Shown here: in pieces, positions 28,292 to 39,375 of the stretch
Numbering within the stretch: position 1 is the first letter of the stretch
Layout: each line of letters opens with the position of its first letter
Assembly (NCBI GenBank): GCA_020637795.1
Contig: JACKJT010000002.1
Span: forward strand, 372,001 to 436,000
Length of the DNA: 64,000 nucleotides
Reading direction: 5' to 3'
DNA from: Hoeflea sp.
GTDB taxonomy: Bacteria > Pseudomonadota > Alphaproteobacteria > Rhizobiales > Rhizobiaceae
Notes under the pieces: model-generated
Told to the model about the DNA's origin: nothing
The model's database searches: none
What the model saw: the letters and a program-made list of their open reading frames with translations, nothing else
Program-made: the position numbers and the translations under genes

Positions 28292-29944
28292 ATGTCCGGA
28301 ATGGTCGTTTTCATCAATCTTGCCGGCGCGGTTGCGCTGCTGCTCTGGGCCACGCGCATGGTCCGCACCGGCATCGAACGCGCCTACGGCAACGTGCTTC
28401 GCGAAAAGCTGCGGATGGCGATCGGCAACCGGGTCACCGCGGCCATTGCCGGCTTTTTCTTCGCCATCGCCCTGCAAAGCGCCACCGCCGTCGCCTTGAT
28501 CGTCGCCGGCTTCGTTTCCAGCGGCTATGTCAGCACCGCGATCGGCATTGCCACATTGCTTGGAGCGGACCTCGGTTCGGCCATGGTGGTGCGCATCCTG
28601 CGCCAGGATCTTTCGCTGCTGATCCCGGTTCTGCTTCTCGCCGGAACCTTCGCCTTCCGGGCAAGCGAATCCCGTCAGTGGCGGCAGATCGGCCGCATTC
28701 TCTTCGGGCTAGGGCTGCTCCTGCTGTCGCTTCGGCTGATCGGCGAAGCCTCCATCCCGCTCAAGACCAGCGAGATCCTGCCGGTCATCATCAACTATCT
28801 TTCGCGCGACTGGATCACCGCCTTTGTTCTGGCAGCCCTGCTCGCCTGGGCGTTTCATTCCAGTGTCGCCGCCGTCCTGCTGCTTGCCTCGCTCGCCGAC
28901 CGGGCGCTGATTCCGCCGGTGCTGATCATTCCGCTGGTCCTCGGCATCAATTTCGGCGCCGCTGTCATCGGGGCGGTCCTGACTCGCGGCGAGCGCGTCG
29001 ATGCCCGGATCGTGCCGCTCGGCAATGTCGCCATTCGCGGATTGGGAACCTTGCTGGCCCTCGTTGCGCAACTGACATTCGAACTCGAGAGCAGCGTCTT
29101 CTCTGCCCACCCTGGCGATGCGGTGGTGCTTATTCACCTCGCCATCAATCTCGCGGTGGTGATCTTCGGACTGCCGTTCTGCAGCATTGTCGGCCGTCTG
29201 CTGACGGCATGGTTGACCCCGGCCACGCAGATCGAGGAGGCAGCCACCGAAAAGCGCATGTCGGCGCTCAAGGCCGAACACCTGTCCAATCCGCAGCAGG
29301 CCATCGCCGACGCCACGAGGGAAGTGCTGACCGTCTGCGAGCGGATCGAGCTGATGCTGACCTGGATCTTCGAGGTCCTGGACAAGCCGGACAAGCAGAA
29401 GCTCGTGCGGATCGAAAAGCTGGACGACGAAATCGACGAGACCCATCGCGAGATCAAGTTCTATCTGGCCAAGATCTCCCAGAGCACGCTTGACGAGAAG
29501 TCGGCGGCGCAGTTGCAGGATCTCCTGGGCGCCACCATCAAGCTCGAGCAGGCCGCCGACATCATCGCCCAGAACATGGTCACCAGGGTCCGCAAGAAGC
29601 ATGCCCGCCACATCGCCTTTTCAGCCGAAGGCTGGCATGAGCTGAAGGAGCTGCATCAGGAAGTGATGCGAAACGCCCGCCTTGCCTTCAACCTCTTTGT
29701 CAATCGCGATGTCGATCACGCCCGCCAGCTGGTTGCCCAGAAGGAGGTCGTCCGCACCATGGTCCGCAACAGCGAAGAGAGCCACATGCAGAGGCTTCGC
29801 GACGGCAACGACAACAGCTATGACAGCAGTTCGATCCACATCGACACCATGCGCGATCTCAAGGAGATCAATTCGCTGTTTGCATCGATCGCCTATCCGG
29901 TCCTGGCCAGCGCCGGCATGCTGCGCAAGAGCCGGCTCCTGTAG
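28292..29944 (+). CDS. Na/Pi-cotransporter family protein with PhoU-like domain
   Basis: A 550-residue membrane protein. The N-terminal part has two Na/Pi repeats with the diagnostic QSATAVALIVAGFVSSG and FHSSVAAVLLLASLADRALI motifs, and about nine helices. From about residue 330 a cytoplasmic PhoU-like helical domain follows (KLVRIEKLDDEIDETHREIKFYLAKISQS). It probably imports phosphate with sodium, or balances it. It stands alone, without a Pst operon nearby. Confidence 0.93.
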   Translation: MSGMVVFINLAGAVALLLWATRMVRTGIERAYGNVLREKLRMAIGNRVTAAIAGFFFAIALQSATAVALIVAGFVSSGYVSTAIGIATLLGADLGSAMVVRILRQDLSLLIPVLLLAGTFAFRASESRQWRQIGRILFGLGLLLLSLRLIGEASIPLKTSEILPVIINYLSRDWITAFVLAALLAWAFHSSVAAVLLLASLADRALIPPVLIIPLVLGINFGAAVIGAVLTRGERVDARIVPLGNVAIRGLGTLLALVAQLTFELESSVFSAHPGDAVVLIHLAINLAVVIFGLPFCSIVGRLLTAWLTPATQIEEAATEKRMSALKAEHLSNPQQAIADATREVLTVCERIELMLTWIFEVLDKPDKQKLVRIEKLDDEIDETHREIKFYLAKISQSTLDEKSAAQLQDLLGATIKLEQAADIIAQNMVTRVRKKHARHIAFSAEGWHELKELHQEVMRNARLAFNLFVNRDVDHARQLVAQKEVVRTMVRNSEESHMQRLRDGNDNSYDSSSIHIDTMRDLKEINSLFASIAYPVLASAGMLRKSRLL

Positions 29945-29972
29945 TCCAACCGCCGCGCCCGGATGCGCCGCG

Positions 29973-31451
29973 TCAGAACGGCGTGATGCCGGCGGCCAGG
30001 TCTTCCGCCGTCATCCCCCGGCCCGCGCGGGTACCAGCCTCGCTATGGAGTGCCACGCCGGCGCACGCGGCCTCGAACGGCGGCATGCCCTGGGCCAGGA
30101 GCCCGCCGATGATCCCCGACAGCACATCGCCTGACCCGGCGGTGGCAAGCCAGGCTGGCGCATCCGCGTTGACGGCCGCCCGGCCATCCGCCGCGGCAAT
30201 CACCGTGTCGGCGCCCTTGTAGACCACCACCGCATTGCAGGCGCGCGCTGCCGCGCAGGCGCGGTCGATCTTGGACCGAGCGGCGTCTCCGTGAAGATCG
30301 GCAAACAGCCTGCGGAATTCGCCTTCGTGCGGCGTCATCACCAGCCGCGTCGCGCCCGCAAACAGCCCGCCCAGCTGCCCCGCGTCAGCCGCAAACGCCG
30401 TCAGCCCGTCCGCGTCGAGAACCACGGGCTTGCCGGTCTGCGCCAGCCTTTCCGTATACGCTCGCGCCTTTTCCAGCTCCCCGAACCCGGGACCGATGAT
30501 AAAGGCCGACAGTCTCCTGTCCCCAAGCCACTCGGCCAGGTCCGCCTCATCGCCGATTGCGCGCTGCATGATCGCGGTCAGGTGGGTGGCCTGCAGCAGG
30601 ACAGCGCTCGGGGGCGTCGCCATCGTCACCAGGCCGGCGCCGGTCCTGAGTCCGGCCATCGCCGCAAGGCGCGCGGCGCCGGTGGCAATCAGCGGTCCCG
30701 AGAACACGCCGAGATGACCCCGTCCATATTTATGCCGTGACGGATCGTCGGCCGGCAGCTGCGCCCCGTAGAGACCGGAATGATTTCGCCAGACGGTCTC
30801 ATCGCTCGCAATAAGCCGCGCCGGTATTCCGATATCGCATAGATGCAATTCACCGCAAAGCACCCTGCCCGGCATCAACAGGTGTCCCGGTTTCAGCGCG
30901 GCGAACGTCACTGTATGGTCGGCGGAAAAACAGGCACCCGTCGGAACGCCGGTTCGTCCGGAAAGCCCCGACGGCAGGTCGACGGCGATCACCGGCGTCT
31001 CGGCCTGCCGCGCGCGCTCGATGACCGAGGCGACATCGGCGTCGACCGGCCGGTCGAGCCCGGCGCCAAACAAGGCGTCGACAATCACGTCGCCGGCACG
31101 CGGTTGCCAGTCGGCAAGCGGCTGCAGGCTGCCCGGATAGCCGGTGCGCGCCTTTGCAGCGTCGCCTCCGGGTTTTGGTTCCGGGCCAAAGCGAACGACA
31201 TCCACGCCACTCGCCGCCAGCAGCCGGGCAGCGACATGGCCGTCGCCGCCGTTGTTGCCCGGTCCGCACAGCACTACCGCGCGCCGAGCGCCGGGAAAAC
31301 GGGCCAGGAAGACAGCTGCCACATGACCTCCGGCCGCCTGCATCAGCCCGAAGCTGTCGATGCCGCTGTCAGCGGCAGCCCTGTCGATCCTGCCCATGGC
31401 AGCGGGAGAAACCAGCAATGTGTCGTTTGTCGCCATCAGCGTTCGTCGCAT
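29973..31451 (-). CDS. nnr: Bifunctional NAD(P)H-hydrate epimerase/dehydratase
   Basis: A 492-residue two-domain repair enzyme that restores damaged NADHX and NADPHX. The N-terminal epimerase domain (YjeF_N, about residues 10-220) has VVLCGPGNNGGDGHVAAR; the C-terminal dehydratase domain (about 230-490) has VMTPHEGEFRRLF and the ATP/ADP-site ATAGSGDVLSGIIGGLL. The start at 31451 is uncertain, since an ATG six residues later is equally placed and no ribosome site is clear. It converges on the Na/Pi gene and diverges from glnB. Confidence 0.95.
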   Translation of the reverse strand: MRRTLMATNDTLLVSPAAMGRIDRAAADSGIDSFGLMQAAGGHVAAVFLARFPGARRAVVLCGPGNNGGDGHVAARLLAASGVDVVRFGPEPKPGGDAAKARTGYPGSLQPLADWQPRAGDVIVDALFGAGLDRPVDADVASVIERARQAETPVIAVDLPSGLSGRTGVPTGACFSADHTVTFAALKPGHLLMPGRVLCGELHLCDIGIPARLIASDETVWRNHSGLYGAQLPADDPSRHKYGRGHLGVFSGPLIATGAARLAAMAGLRTGAGLVTMATPPSAVLLQATHLTAIMQRAIGDEADLAEWLGDRRLSAFIIGPGFGELEKARAYTERLAQTGKPVVLDADGLTAFAADAGQLGGLFAGATRLVMTPHEGEFRRLFADLHGDAARSKIDRACAAARACNAVVVYKGADTVIAAADGRAAVNADAPAWLATAGSGDVLSGIIGGLLAQGMPPFEAACAGVALHSEAGTRAGRGMTAEDLAAGITPF

Positions 31452-31818
31452 GGCCCCGGCGCAACGGTCAAGATGCCGAACTCAGGACGGCGCCGACACC
31501 GGTGGGAACCGCCGAACTGCCAATATTATATGCATCAAGCCCAAATGTTGGGCAGATAGTGGCGCACAAAAAATCATCATCGCGTCCATGCGATAATATG
31601 CATCTGCCGCATTTTGTGCAAAAAATGCGGTCGCGCATGCAAATCAGCGCAATCCGGCTGCCGATTTTCAAGGAATTCGGCGGCGAATCGAAAAATTTCG
31701 CCGCTATCGGGATAATTTTTCACAAAGTGGCACGGTGTGTGCTTTGATACACGCGAGTGGGTACATGGCGTCAGTCTAGCTGCCCGCTTTCACAGGACAG
31801 AGCGGAGAATTGGTTCTC
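31452..31818. promoter_or_regulatory. nnr/glnB intergenic region with dyads
   Basis: AT-richer than its surroundings. Two dyads lie upstream of the sigma-54 promoter: CCGCATTTT/AAAATGCGG at 31607-31630 and CGGCGAA/TTCGCCG at 31681-31703. Their place suits NtrC or IHF action on the promoter, though neither matches an NtrC consensus well. Confidence 0.4.
31728..31743 (+). promoter_or_regulatory. Sigma-54 promoter of glnB-glnA
   Basis: TGGCACGGTGTGTGCT has GG and GC separated by exactly ten bases, the -24/-12 signature of RpoN promoters. It ends 75 bases before the glnB start codon. In rhizobia glnBA is known to be nitrogen-controlled through NtrC and RpoN, so this is expected. Confidence 0.8.
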
Positions 31819-32157
31819 ATGAAAAAGATCGAAGCGATCATCAAGCCGTTCAAGCTTGATGAAGTGAAGGAAGCTCTTCAGGAAGTCGGCCTGCAGGGTA
31901 TTACTGTCACCGAGGCCAAGGGTTTCGGTCGCCAGAAGGGCCACACCGAACTCTATCGCGGCGCGGAATATGTCGTTGATTTTCTGCCGAAGGTGAAAGT
32001 CGAAATCGTCCTGGCGGACGAAACGGCTGAAGCAGCGATAGAAGCCATTCGCAACGCCGCCCAGACCGGGCGCATCGGCGACGGCAAGATCTTCGTTTCG
32101 AACGTCGAGGAAGTCATCCGCATCCGTACCGGTGAAACCGGCAACGACGCCATCTGA
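31819..32157 (+). CDS. glnB: Nitrogen regulatory protein PII
   Basis: A 112-residue PII trimer subunit: MKKIEAIIKPFKLDEVKEAL, the T-loop KGFGRQKGHTELYRGAEYVVDF with Tyr51 for uridylylation, and the B-loop TGRIGDGKIF. It senses ATP/ADP and 2-oxoglutarate and signals to NtrB and GlnE. The ATG at 31819 is preceded by GGAGA; an in-frame TTG at 31810 is too close to that site. It is 60 bases upstream of glnA in a sigma-54 operon. Confidence 0.97.
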   Translation: MKKIEAIIKPFKLDEVKEALQEVGLQGITVTEAKGFGRQKGHTELYRGAEYVVDFLPKVKVEIVLADETAEAAIEAIRNAAQTGRIGDGKIFVSNVEEVIRIRTGETGNDAI

Positions 32158-32217
32158 CCACTGTGTGCGGCGGGCTGCCGCGCACCCATCGTCATTTACT
32201 AACAGGGAATATCGAAC

Positions 32218-33627
32218 ATGACGACTGCCACTGAAATCCTCAAGCAAATCAAGGACAACGACGTCAAGTTTGTTGATCTGCGCTTCACCGACCCGAAGGG
32301 CAAGATGCAACACGTGACCATGGACGTCTCCAGCGTCGATGAAGACCTGTTCGCCGATGGCGTCATGTTCGACGGTTCCTCGATCCAGGGCTGGAAAGCC
32401 ATCAATGAATCCGACATGGTCCTGATGCCGGACACCGCGACCTGCCACATGGATCCGTTCTTTGCGCAGTCAACCATGGTCATCTTCTGCGACATTCTCG
32501 ATCCGATCACCGGCGAAGCCTACAATCGCGACCCGCGCACCACGGCCAAGAAGGCCGAAGCCTATCTGCAGGCGTCCGGCCTCGGCGACACCGTCTATAT
32601 CGGTCCCGAGCCCGAGTTCTTCATCTTCGACGACGTCAAGTACAAGGCCGACCCCTACAACACCGGCTTCAAGCTCGACTCCTCCGAACTGCCGACCAAC
32701 GACGACACCGACTATGAAACCGGCAACATGGGCCACCGTCCGCGCGTCAAGGGCGGCTACTTCCCGGTCCCGCCGGTCGACAGCTGCCAGGACATGCGTT
32801 CGGAGATGCTCACCGTTCTCGCCGAAATGGGCCTGACCGTTGAGAAGCATCACCACGAAGTGGCGTCCGCCCAGCACGAACTGTGCATGGTGTTCGACAC
32901 CCTGACCCGCATGGCCGACAAGACCCAGATCTACAAGTACGGCGTCCATCAGGTGGCGCACGCTTACGGCAAGACCGCTACCTTCATGCCGAAGCCGGTG
33001 TTTGGCGACAACGGCTCGGGCATGCACGTGCACCAGTCGATCTGGAAGGGCGGCAAGCCGACCTTCGCCGGCGACGAATATGCAGGCCTGTCCGAGAACT
33101 GCCTGTTCTACATCGGCGGCATCATCAAGCACGCCAAGGCCATCAACGCCTTCTCGAACCCGTCGACCAACTCCTACAAGCGTCTGGTTCCGGGCTATGA
33201 GGCCCCGGTTCTGCTGGCCTACTCGGCCCGCAACCGCTCAGCCTCCTGCCGTATCCCGTTCGGCTCCTCGCCGAAGTCCAAGCGCGTTGAGGTCCGGTTC
33301 GGCGATCCGACCGCCAACCCATACCTGGCCTTCGCAGCCATGCTGATGGCCGGCATCGACGGCATCAAGAACAAGATCCATCCCGGCAAGGCCATGGACA
33401 AGGACCTCTATGATCTTCCCGCCAAGGAACTCAAGAAGATCCCGACCGTTGCCGGTTCGCTGCGCGAAGCGCTCGAATGCCTCGACAAGGATCGCAAGTT
33501 CCTCACCGCCGGCGGCGTCTTCGACGACGACCAGATCGACAGCTTCATCGAGCTGAAGATGGCGGAAGTCATGCGCTTTGAAATGACCCCGCACCCGGTC
33601 GAATTCGACATGTACTACTCGGTCTGA
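32218..33627 (+). CDS. glnA: Glutamine synthetase type I
   Basis: A 469-residue GlnA, the dodecameric ammonia-assimilating ligase (glutamate + NH3 + ATP). Landmarks: FDGSSIQGWKAINESDM, the metal-binding VEKHHHEVA, the ATP-site KPVFGDNGSGMHVHQS, and NRSASCRIP. The C-terminal DKDLYDLPAKE contains the tyrosine for adenylylation by GlnE, so activity control by PII is intact. CAGGGA precedes the ATG. Two strong hairpins follow the stop. Confidence 0.98.
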   Translation: MTTATEILKQIKDNDVKFVDLRFTDPKGKMQHVTMDVSSVDEDLFADGVMFDGSSIQGWKAINESDMVLMPDTATCHMDPFFAQSTMVIFCDILDPITGEAYNRDPRTTAKKAEAYLQASGLGDTVYIGPEPEFFIFDDVKYKADPYNTGFKLDSSELPTNDDTDYETGNMGHRPRVKGGYFPVPPVDSCQDMRSEMLTVLAEMGLTVEKHHHEVASAQHELCMVFDTLTRMADKTQIYKYGVHQVAHAYGKTATFMPKPVFGDNGSGMHVHQSIWKGGKPTFAGDEYAGLSENCLFYIGGIIKHAKAINAFSNPSTNSYKRLVPGYEAPVLLAYSARNRSASCRIPFGSSPKSKRVEVRFGDPTANPYLAFAAMLMAGIDGIKNKIHPGKAMDKDLYDLPAKELKKIPTVAGSLREALECLDKDRKFLTAGGVFDDDQIDSFIELKMAEVMRFEMTPHPVEFDMYYSV

Positions 33628-33637
33628 TGGACCAGGA

Positions 33638-33706
33638 CCGGGCCGCCGCTGGCGGCCCGGCACCAATTGAAAACCGGCGAAACCGATTTGGTTTCGCCGG
33701 TTTTTT
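33638..33706 (+). terminator. Tandem hairpins ending the glnBA operon
   Basis: First a ten-base-pair stem, CCGGGCCGCC/GGCGGCCCGG, with a three-base loop (33638-33660). Then a 15-base stem starting AAAACCGGCGAAACC with a five-base loop and a T run (33670-33706), a classical terminator. The first hairpin lacks a T tract and may protect the mRNA 3' end. Confidence 0.85.
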
Positions 33707-33730
33707 ATTAGCTATCTCTGATGTTTAAGA

Positions 33731-34774
33731 TCAGTTCTTCAGGCGCTGCTTTAGCAAATCGAGATATTCCTCGTTGCTGTCGGCGGGTGCGGCCTGCACC
33801 GCCTTGGTGCATGCCGGCGCATAGTCCAGCGCCATGCCGGCCTTGACGCAGGACCCCACCTGCCAGCCCGGCGGCAGCGCAGTCAGATCGACAGACTTCC
33901 ATTTCGGGTGGCCGGTCTCGCGCAATTTGTCCATTCCGTTGAGCACCAGGCTGGAGAAATCCGAAACCGTCGTACAGCTCTCGCGATGATAGGCATTCTT
34001 CTTCGGATCGTAATCATAGGTCATCAGCACAGCCTTGACCGCGACGAGATCGACAGGCGCTTGCTGGAAGCCGTAGGTCCCGCCCGGAATGCTGGTCTTG
34101 GTGTAGGTGGCAAGCAGCGGCGCTTCGGTGATCGGCAGCAGCTGGAATTTTTCCGGGTCGATGTCAGCCTTGGCGAACAGCGAGGCGGGTGCGCCTGCGA
34201 CGTAGAAGAAAGCGTCGATCTCGCCCGCCTGAAGCTTCGGCAAAGCCTGGTCCGGATTGAGCGGCAGCCGCTCGGCCGCCTTGACCTGCAGGATATCGAG
34301 GATCAGCGAGGCTGTGAGGAACGTTCCGCTGTCCTTGACCCCGACGGCGACCTTCTTCCCTTCAAGATCCCTGATCCCGGAAAGACCGGTGCGCGCCAGC
34401 ACATGCACTTCCTCGTTATACAGCGGGAACATGATCCGCACGCCGCGCACCGCGTCCTGGATTTCAGCGTCATTGGCCTCGAATGTCTTGAGATATTCCA
34501 GCACGTCGCTCTGGACGATGCCGAACTGGGTATTGCGCCGCTTGCGCACGCCGACGAAATTCTCCAGCGACCCGGCGCTCTCCACCACGTTCAATGTCAG
34601 GCCGCATTCGGCGCCAAGCGCCGCCATGTCCTGACCGATGCGGATATAGGTGCCGGTCGGCCCACCGGTCATGATGTTGCGTTCGAACTCCGCCGCCCGG
34701 CCCGAACCGGTGGCCAGCAGCAATGCGCTCGCCGCCACCAGCAAACCCCGGAAAATGATGCCATTGGATCTCAA
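33731..34774 (-). CDS. TAXI-family TRAP substrate-binding protein
   Basis: A 347-residue exported protein with a signal peptide (GLLVAASALLLATGSGRAAEF). The TAXI signature region is MTGGPTGTYIRIGQDMA, followed by LTLNVVESAGSLENF and GIVQSDVLEY. TAXI proteins feed DctQM-type membrane subunits that import carboxylates such as glutamate. No TRAP permease gene is in the window, so this binding protein is an orphan or serves a permease elsewhere. Sixteen bases separate it from the next upstream gene on this strand, a coiled-coil membrane protein; co-transcription is likely. Confidence 0.92.
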   Translation of the reverse strand: MRSNGIIFRGLLVAASALLLATGSGRAAEFERNIMTGGPTGTYIRIGQDMAALGAECGLTLNVVESAGSLENFVGVRKRRNTQFGIVQSDVLEYLKTFEANDAEIQDAVRGVRIMFPLYNEEVHVLARTGLSGIRDLEGKKVAVGVKDSGTFLTASLILDILQVKAAERLPLNPDQALPKLQAGEIDAFFYVAGAPASLFAKADIDPEKFQLLPITEAPLLATYTKTSIPGGTYGFQQAPVDLVAVKAVLMTYDYDPKKNAYHRESCTTVSDFSSLVLNGMDKLRETGHPKWKSVDLTALPPGWQVGSCVKAGMALDYAPACTKAVQAAPADSNEEYLDLLKQRLKN

Positions 34775-34790
34775 AGACGTTCTCCTCGTG

Positions 34791-35858
34791 TCAGCAACCG
34801 CTGTTCAGATCGCGGATCAGGTTGCGCAGGGTCAGGATCGGCACCCGCTCGAAGACAGATTCAAGCGCCGTCGTCACGCATTCGCCGCTGACCAGCCGGT
34901 CAGCCAGTCTCCGCCGGTCCTCTTCGGACAATGTTTCAAGCCCGGGGGCGGCGCGCAAGGCTGCTGCCACCGAATCGGGATCGCGCGGACTTGCCGCCGG
35001 TCCCGCCTCTTGTCCCGACCGGGCTTCTTGTCCTGCCTGGGCCTCCGCTTCGCCCTCGCCTCTATCGGCTGCCGCAGCCGGATCCCTGTCCGCGGTGGAC
35101 GTCGAAGCGGCGCGTTCCAGCGCAGCCAACGCCGTCTGCGTGGCTTTCAGCTCGCGCTCGGTGTCGGCTAGCCGCCGTTCTAAATCCGCAATCACGCCCG
35201 CATCCGAAGCCTGTGCATCTGATGCCTGCTTGATCCTTGTCTTCAGGGTCGCCTGATCGGTGAGCATAATCGTAACCTTTTGCTGCAGACGCTCCCGATC
35301 CGCTGTCAGTTGCGGCAGGATTTCATCCTGGAGCCGTGCAAGTTCGGCCTCAAGACGCGCCCGCTCGGCGTTTGCGCTCTTGCCCAAGGCATCCCGTTCA
35401 GCTTCAAGCGCCGCCAGTTCCGATCTGAGGCTCTGGCTTTCCGCCGCCAGCCGGTCGCGTTCGGCACTCATGGCCTGGACAGCGGCATTGGTCTCGTCTT
35501 CCCCGGCCGTGCCGGGGGTGCTGCTCGCCGCCAGCTTTTCCGCCATCGCATCGAGGTCAGCGGCCATCCGGGCAATGTCCGCCTTGAGTTGATCGACCTC
35601 AGCCGCGCTTGATGCCTGGCCGGCGCGGGCATCGGCCAATTCCTGCCGCGCAGCAAGCAGCGCCTCATCCAGTTCGGCCGCTTTCGCGCGCGCGTCGTCC
35701 AGCGCAGCGCTGTTGTCCGGCTGGGTGAAATACGCGGCAGCGTAGCCTCCGGCCGCACCGAACGCGAGCGCCAAGACGACGGCAATGACACCCGCCACAC
35801 CGCCACCGCGCTGGCTGCCGGATTGGAAACTCGAGTCCCTGCCCCATTGGCTGGCCAA
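34791..35858 (-). CDS. Membrane-anchored coiled-coil protein of unknown function
   Basis: A 355-residue protein. After about 15 polar residues comes one transmembrane helix (VAGVIAVVLALAFGAAGGYAAAYF), then a long alanine/glutamate-rich coiled coil to about residue 255, a low-complexity linker (GEGEAEAQAGQEARSGQ), and a conserved-looking C-terminus with two cysteines (SGECVTTALESVF and LNSGC). I chose a TTG start at 35858 because AGGAGAGG precedes it. The topology (short inside, long periplasmic coil) resembles scaffold proteins. Family not recognised. Confidence 0.75.
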   Translation of the reverse strand: MASQWGRDSSFQSGSQRGGGVAGVIAVVLALAFGAAGGYAAAYFTQPDNSAALDDARAKAAELDEALLAARQELADARAGQASSAAEVDQLKADIARMAADLDAMAEKLAASSTPGTAGEDETNAAVQAMSAERDRLAAESQSLRSELAALEAERDALGKSANAERARLEAELARLQDEILPQLTADRERLQQKVTIMLTDQATLKTRIKQASDAQASDAGVIADLERRLADTERELKATQTALAALERAASTSTADRDPAAAADRGEGEAEAQAGQEARSGQEAGPAASPRDPDSVAAALRAAPGLETLSEEDRRRLADRLVSGECVTTALESVFERVPILTLRNLIRDLNSGC

Positions 35859-36174
35859 TGTGTCGCCTCTCCTGTCTTGCGCCGGTCTTACCGGCAATGA
35901 TCAAGGCCCCCGATCGTTGACCATGCGTCCCCATTTCCGGGATTGCCGGTGGTCCGGCAGACCACCGAAGGGGTACCGGTAATCGGGAAGCCGCGCAAGC
36001 AAACCGATGCTTTCGTTCGGCGCCGGGCAAGACCCGTCAGGTTCTATCTGGTTGGTCGATCCTGGTCACGCAAGTCCGCCTGACACAATCGGGGGCACGG
36101 AACATGCAAAAACCGGAGCGTGGTCTGGCCACGCCCCGGTTTTCCGCTGGAATCACCGTCTGGAGGACCGGTGC

Positions 36175-37659
<1,485 letters not shown>

Positions 37660-37681
37660 TATATGGCTCCCTCGGAACGAT

Positions 37682-38695
37682 TCATTCGGCCGGTGCAACC
37701 TGGGCCGCAGCGGAGGATCCGGTGCGCGCCTTGGCAGCGTGATATTCGTCATAGGCCGCGATCAGCATGTCCTCATCGCGGTATTGCGGCACCCAGCCGA
37801 GCTGACGCTCGCCCTTGGAAACATCAAGAACGCAGTTCTCGTCTGCAATCAGGTACTGTTCCGGATCCATGATCGGCAGGTTGACGAGATCGAACAGGTC
37901 CAGCGTGCGCTTCACCGCCCAGCCTGGCGTCGGGATCAGGAACGATTTCGAACCCGCGTGCTTGATCAGGTCACCCAAAAGCTTGCGCACCGGCGGCGGG
38001 TTGATTGAGCCGAGATTGTAAGCCTCGTTCGGCACGCCGGCCTTCCAGGCCAGCCGCGCGGCTTCCGCACAGTCGAACACCGAGATGAACTGGTAAGGGT
38101 TCTTGCCCGATCCGATCATCGGCACCGGCAGGTTGGCGTCAACCAGCTTGAACAGCTTCTCGAGGATCCCCAGCCGGCCCGGGCCAATGATCAGTCTGGG
38201 GCGGAACAGCGAGATCGACATGCCGCGCTTGCGCCATTCGGCCGCCAGCACCTCGGTGTCGAGCTTCGACTGGCCGTATTCGCCCAGCGGCGCGACCGGA
38301 TGGTCCTCGGTCATCGGGAACGTCACCGTGTGGCCGTAGATCATGTCGGTGGTGAAATGCACGAGCTTGCTGGCGCCCGCCTTGTCCATCGCCTCGATGA
38401 TGTTCCTGGTGCCATCGTAATTGACCGGATAGAAGAATTCATGACGCTTCGACCGGATCTGCAGCGGCGACAACATCTTGGCCGACAGGTTGTAAACCAT
38501 GTCATCTTCGGCGATCGGCACGCCGGCCACCATGTCGGGCCTGGTGACATCGCACTTGACGATCGTCGCATCCCGGTAGAACGCCTTGTTGTCGTTAACG
38601 ATGTCCGCGACCACCACGTCCTCGCCTTCGGCAAGAAGCTTCTGTGCAAGATGGCGGCCGACAAAGCCGTCGCCTCCGAAAAGAATGTGTTTCAT
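37682..38695 (-). CDS. NAD-dependent epimerase/dehydratase (extended SDR)
   Basis: A 337-residue extended SDR. The Rossmann motif is GGDGFVGRHLA (residues 8-18) and the catalytic pair is Tyr-Lys in EYGQSKLDTE. Later segments (FRPRLIIGPGRLGILEKLFKLV, NLGSINPPP, ERQLGWVPQY) fit nucleotide-sugar epimerases or sterol/hopanoid-type dehydrogenases. Its start overlaps the upstream transporter gene by four bases and its stop precedes the aminotransferase gene by 22, giving a tight three-gene unit. Confidence 0.93.
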   Translation of the reverse strand: MKHILFGGDGFVGRHLAQKLLAEGEDVVVADIVNDNKAFYRDATIVKCDVTRPDMVAGVPIAEDDMVYNLSAKMLSPLQIRSKRHEFFYPVNYDGTRNIIEAMDKAGASKLVHFTTDMIYGHTVTFPMTEDHPVAPLGEYGQSKLDTEVLAAEWRKRGMSISLFRPRLIIGPGRLGILEKLFKLVDANLPVPMIGSGKNPYQFISVFDCAEAARLAWKAGVPNEAYNLGSINPPPVRKLLGDLIKHAGSKSFLIPTPGWAVKRTLDLFDLVNLPIMDPEQYLIADENCVLDVSKGERQLGWVPQYRDEDMLIAAYDEYHAAKARTGSSAAAQVAPAE

Positions 38696-39138
38696 CGCGT
38701 GATCTCACTTACTGCTACGGTAGTGTCTGAAAGCTGCGCGGTTTCGTGCCCGCCCGCAGTCTGGCCGTCACGGCCGGACTGGGCAATGAGAACGGTTCCC
38801 ACGCAGATGAAGGCGATGCCGGCGATCCGCCAGCTGTTGAGGTCTTCCTTGAACAGCACGAAGGCGAAAACCGCGACGGCCACGTAGGCAAGGCTCAGGA
38901 AGGGATAGGCAAACGACAGTTCAACCTTCGACAGCACATAGAGATGCGAAGCCATGGAAATGACAAAGGTTGCCAGTCCGGCAAAGACCCAGGGGTTGAA
39001 CAGAATCTGGAAAATCCGCGCGATGATGGTATCGGCGGTGAAAGACACCGGCCCCAGCGATATCATGCCTTGCTTCAGCATCAGCTGGGCCGCGGCATTG
39101 GTCAGCACGGTAAAAAGAATGAAGGCTATGTATTTCAT
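38692..39138 (-). CDS. Small EamA/SMR-like membrane transporter
   Basis: A 148-residue protein with four helices like ArnE/ArnF or small multidrug resistance proteins: YIAFILFTVLTNAAAQLMLKQG, FAGLATFVISMASHLYVLSKVELSFAYPFLSLAYV (described in parts), and WRIAGIAFICVGTVLIAQSG. ArnEF-type pairs flip lipid-linked aminosugars. A polar tail of about 25 residues follows the last helix. It is the first gene of the operon with an epimerase and an aminotransferase, so it may flip the product they make; that is inference. Confidence 0.88.
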   Translation of the reverse strand: MKYIAFILFTVLTNAAAQLMLKQGMISLGPVSFTADTIIARIFQILFNPWVFAGLATFVISMASHLYVLSKVELSFAYPFLSLAYVAVAVFAFVLFKEDLNSWRIAGIAFICVGTVLIAQSGRDGQTAGGHETAQLSDTTVAVSEITR

Positions 39139-39375
39139 GTCCCGCTCCGAATTAGGATCGGACCGGTTCTAGCTGTATTTCCCCAACATCCGGTTGAGCG
39201 GCGCGGTCAATTTTTCCTTAAATTGTACCTATTCCCGAAATGAACCGTTGTAGGCCCTGTGCAACGACGAAACACCTGAGCATGCGCTGCTCAAGAAAAC
39301 CAGATTACACGGACAGGATGCGCCGTATTCTTCTGGTTGGAACGACCGAGGCAGCCTGTATCGACGTTCTCCGGT

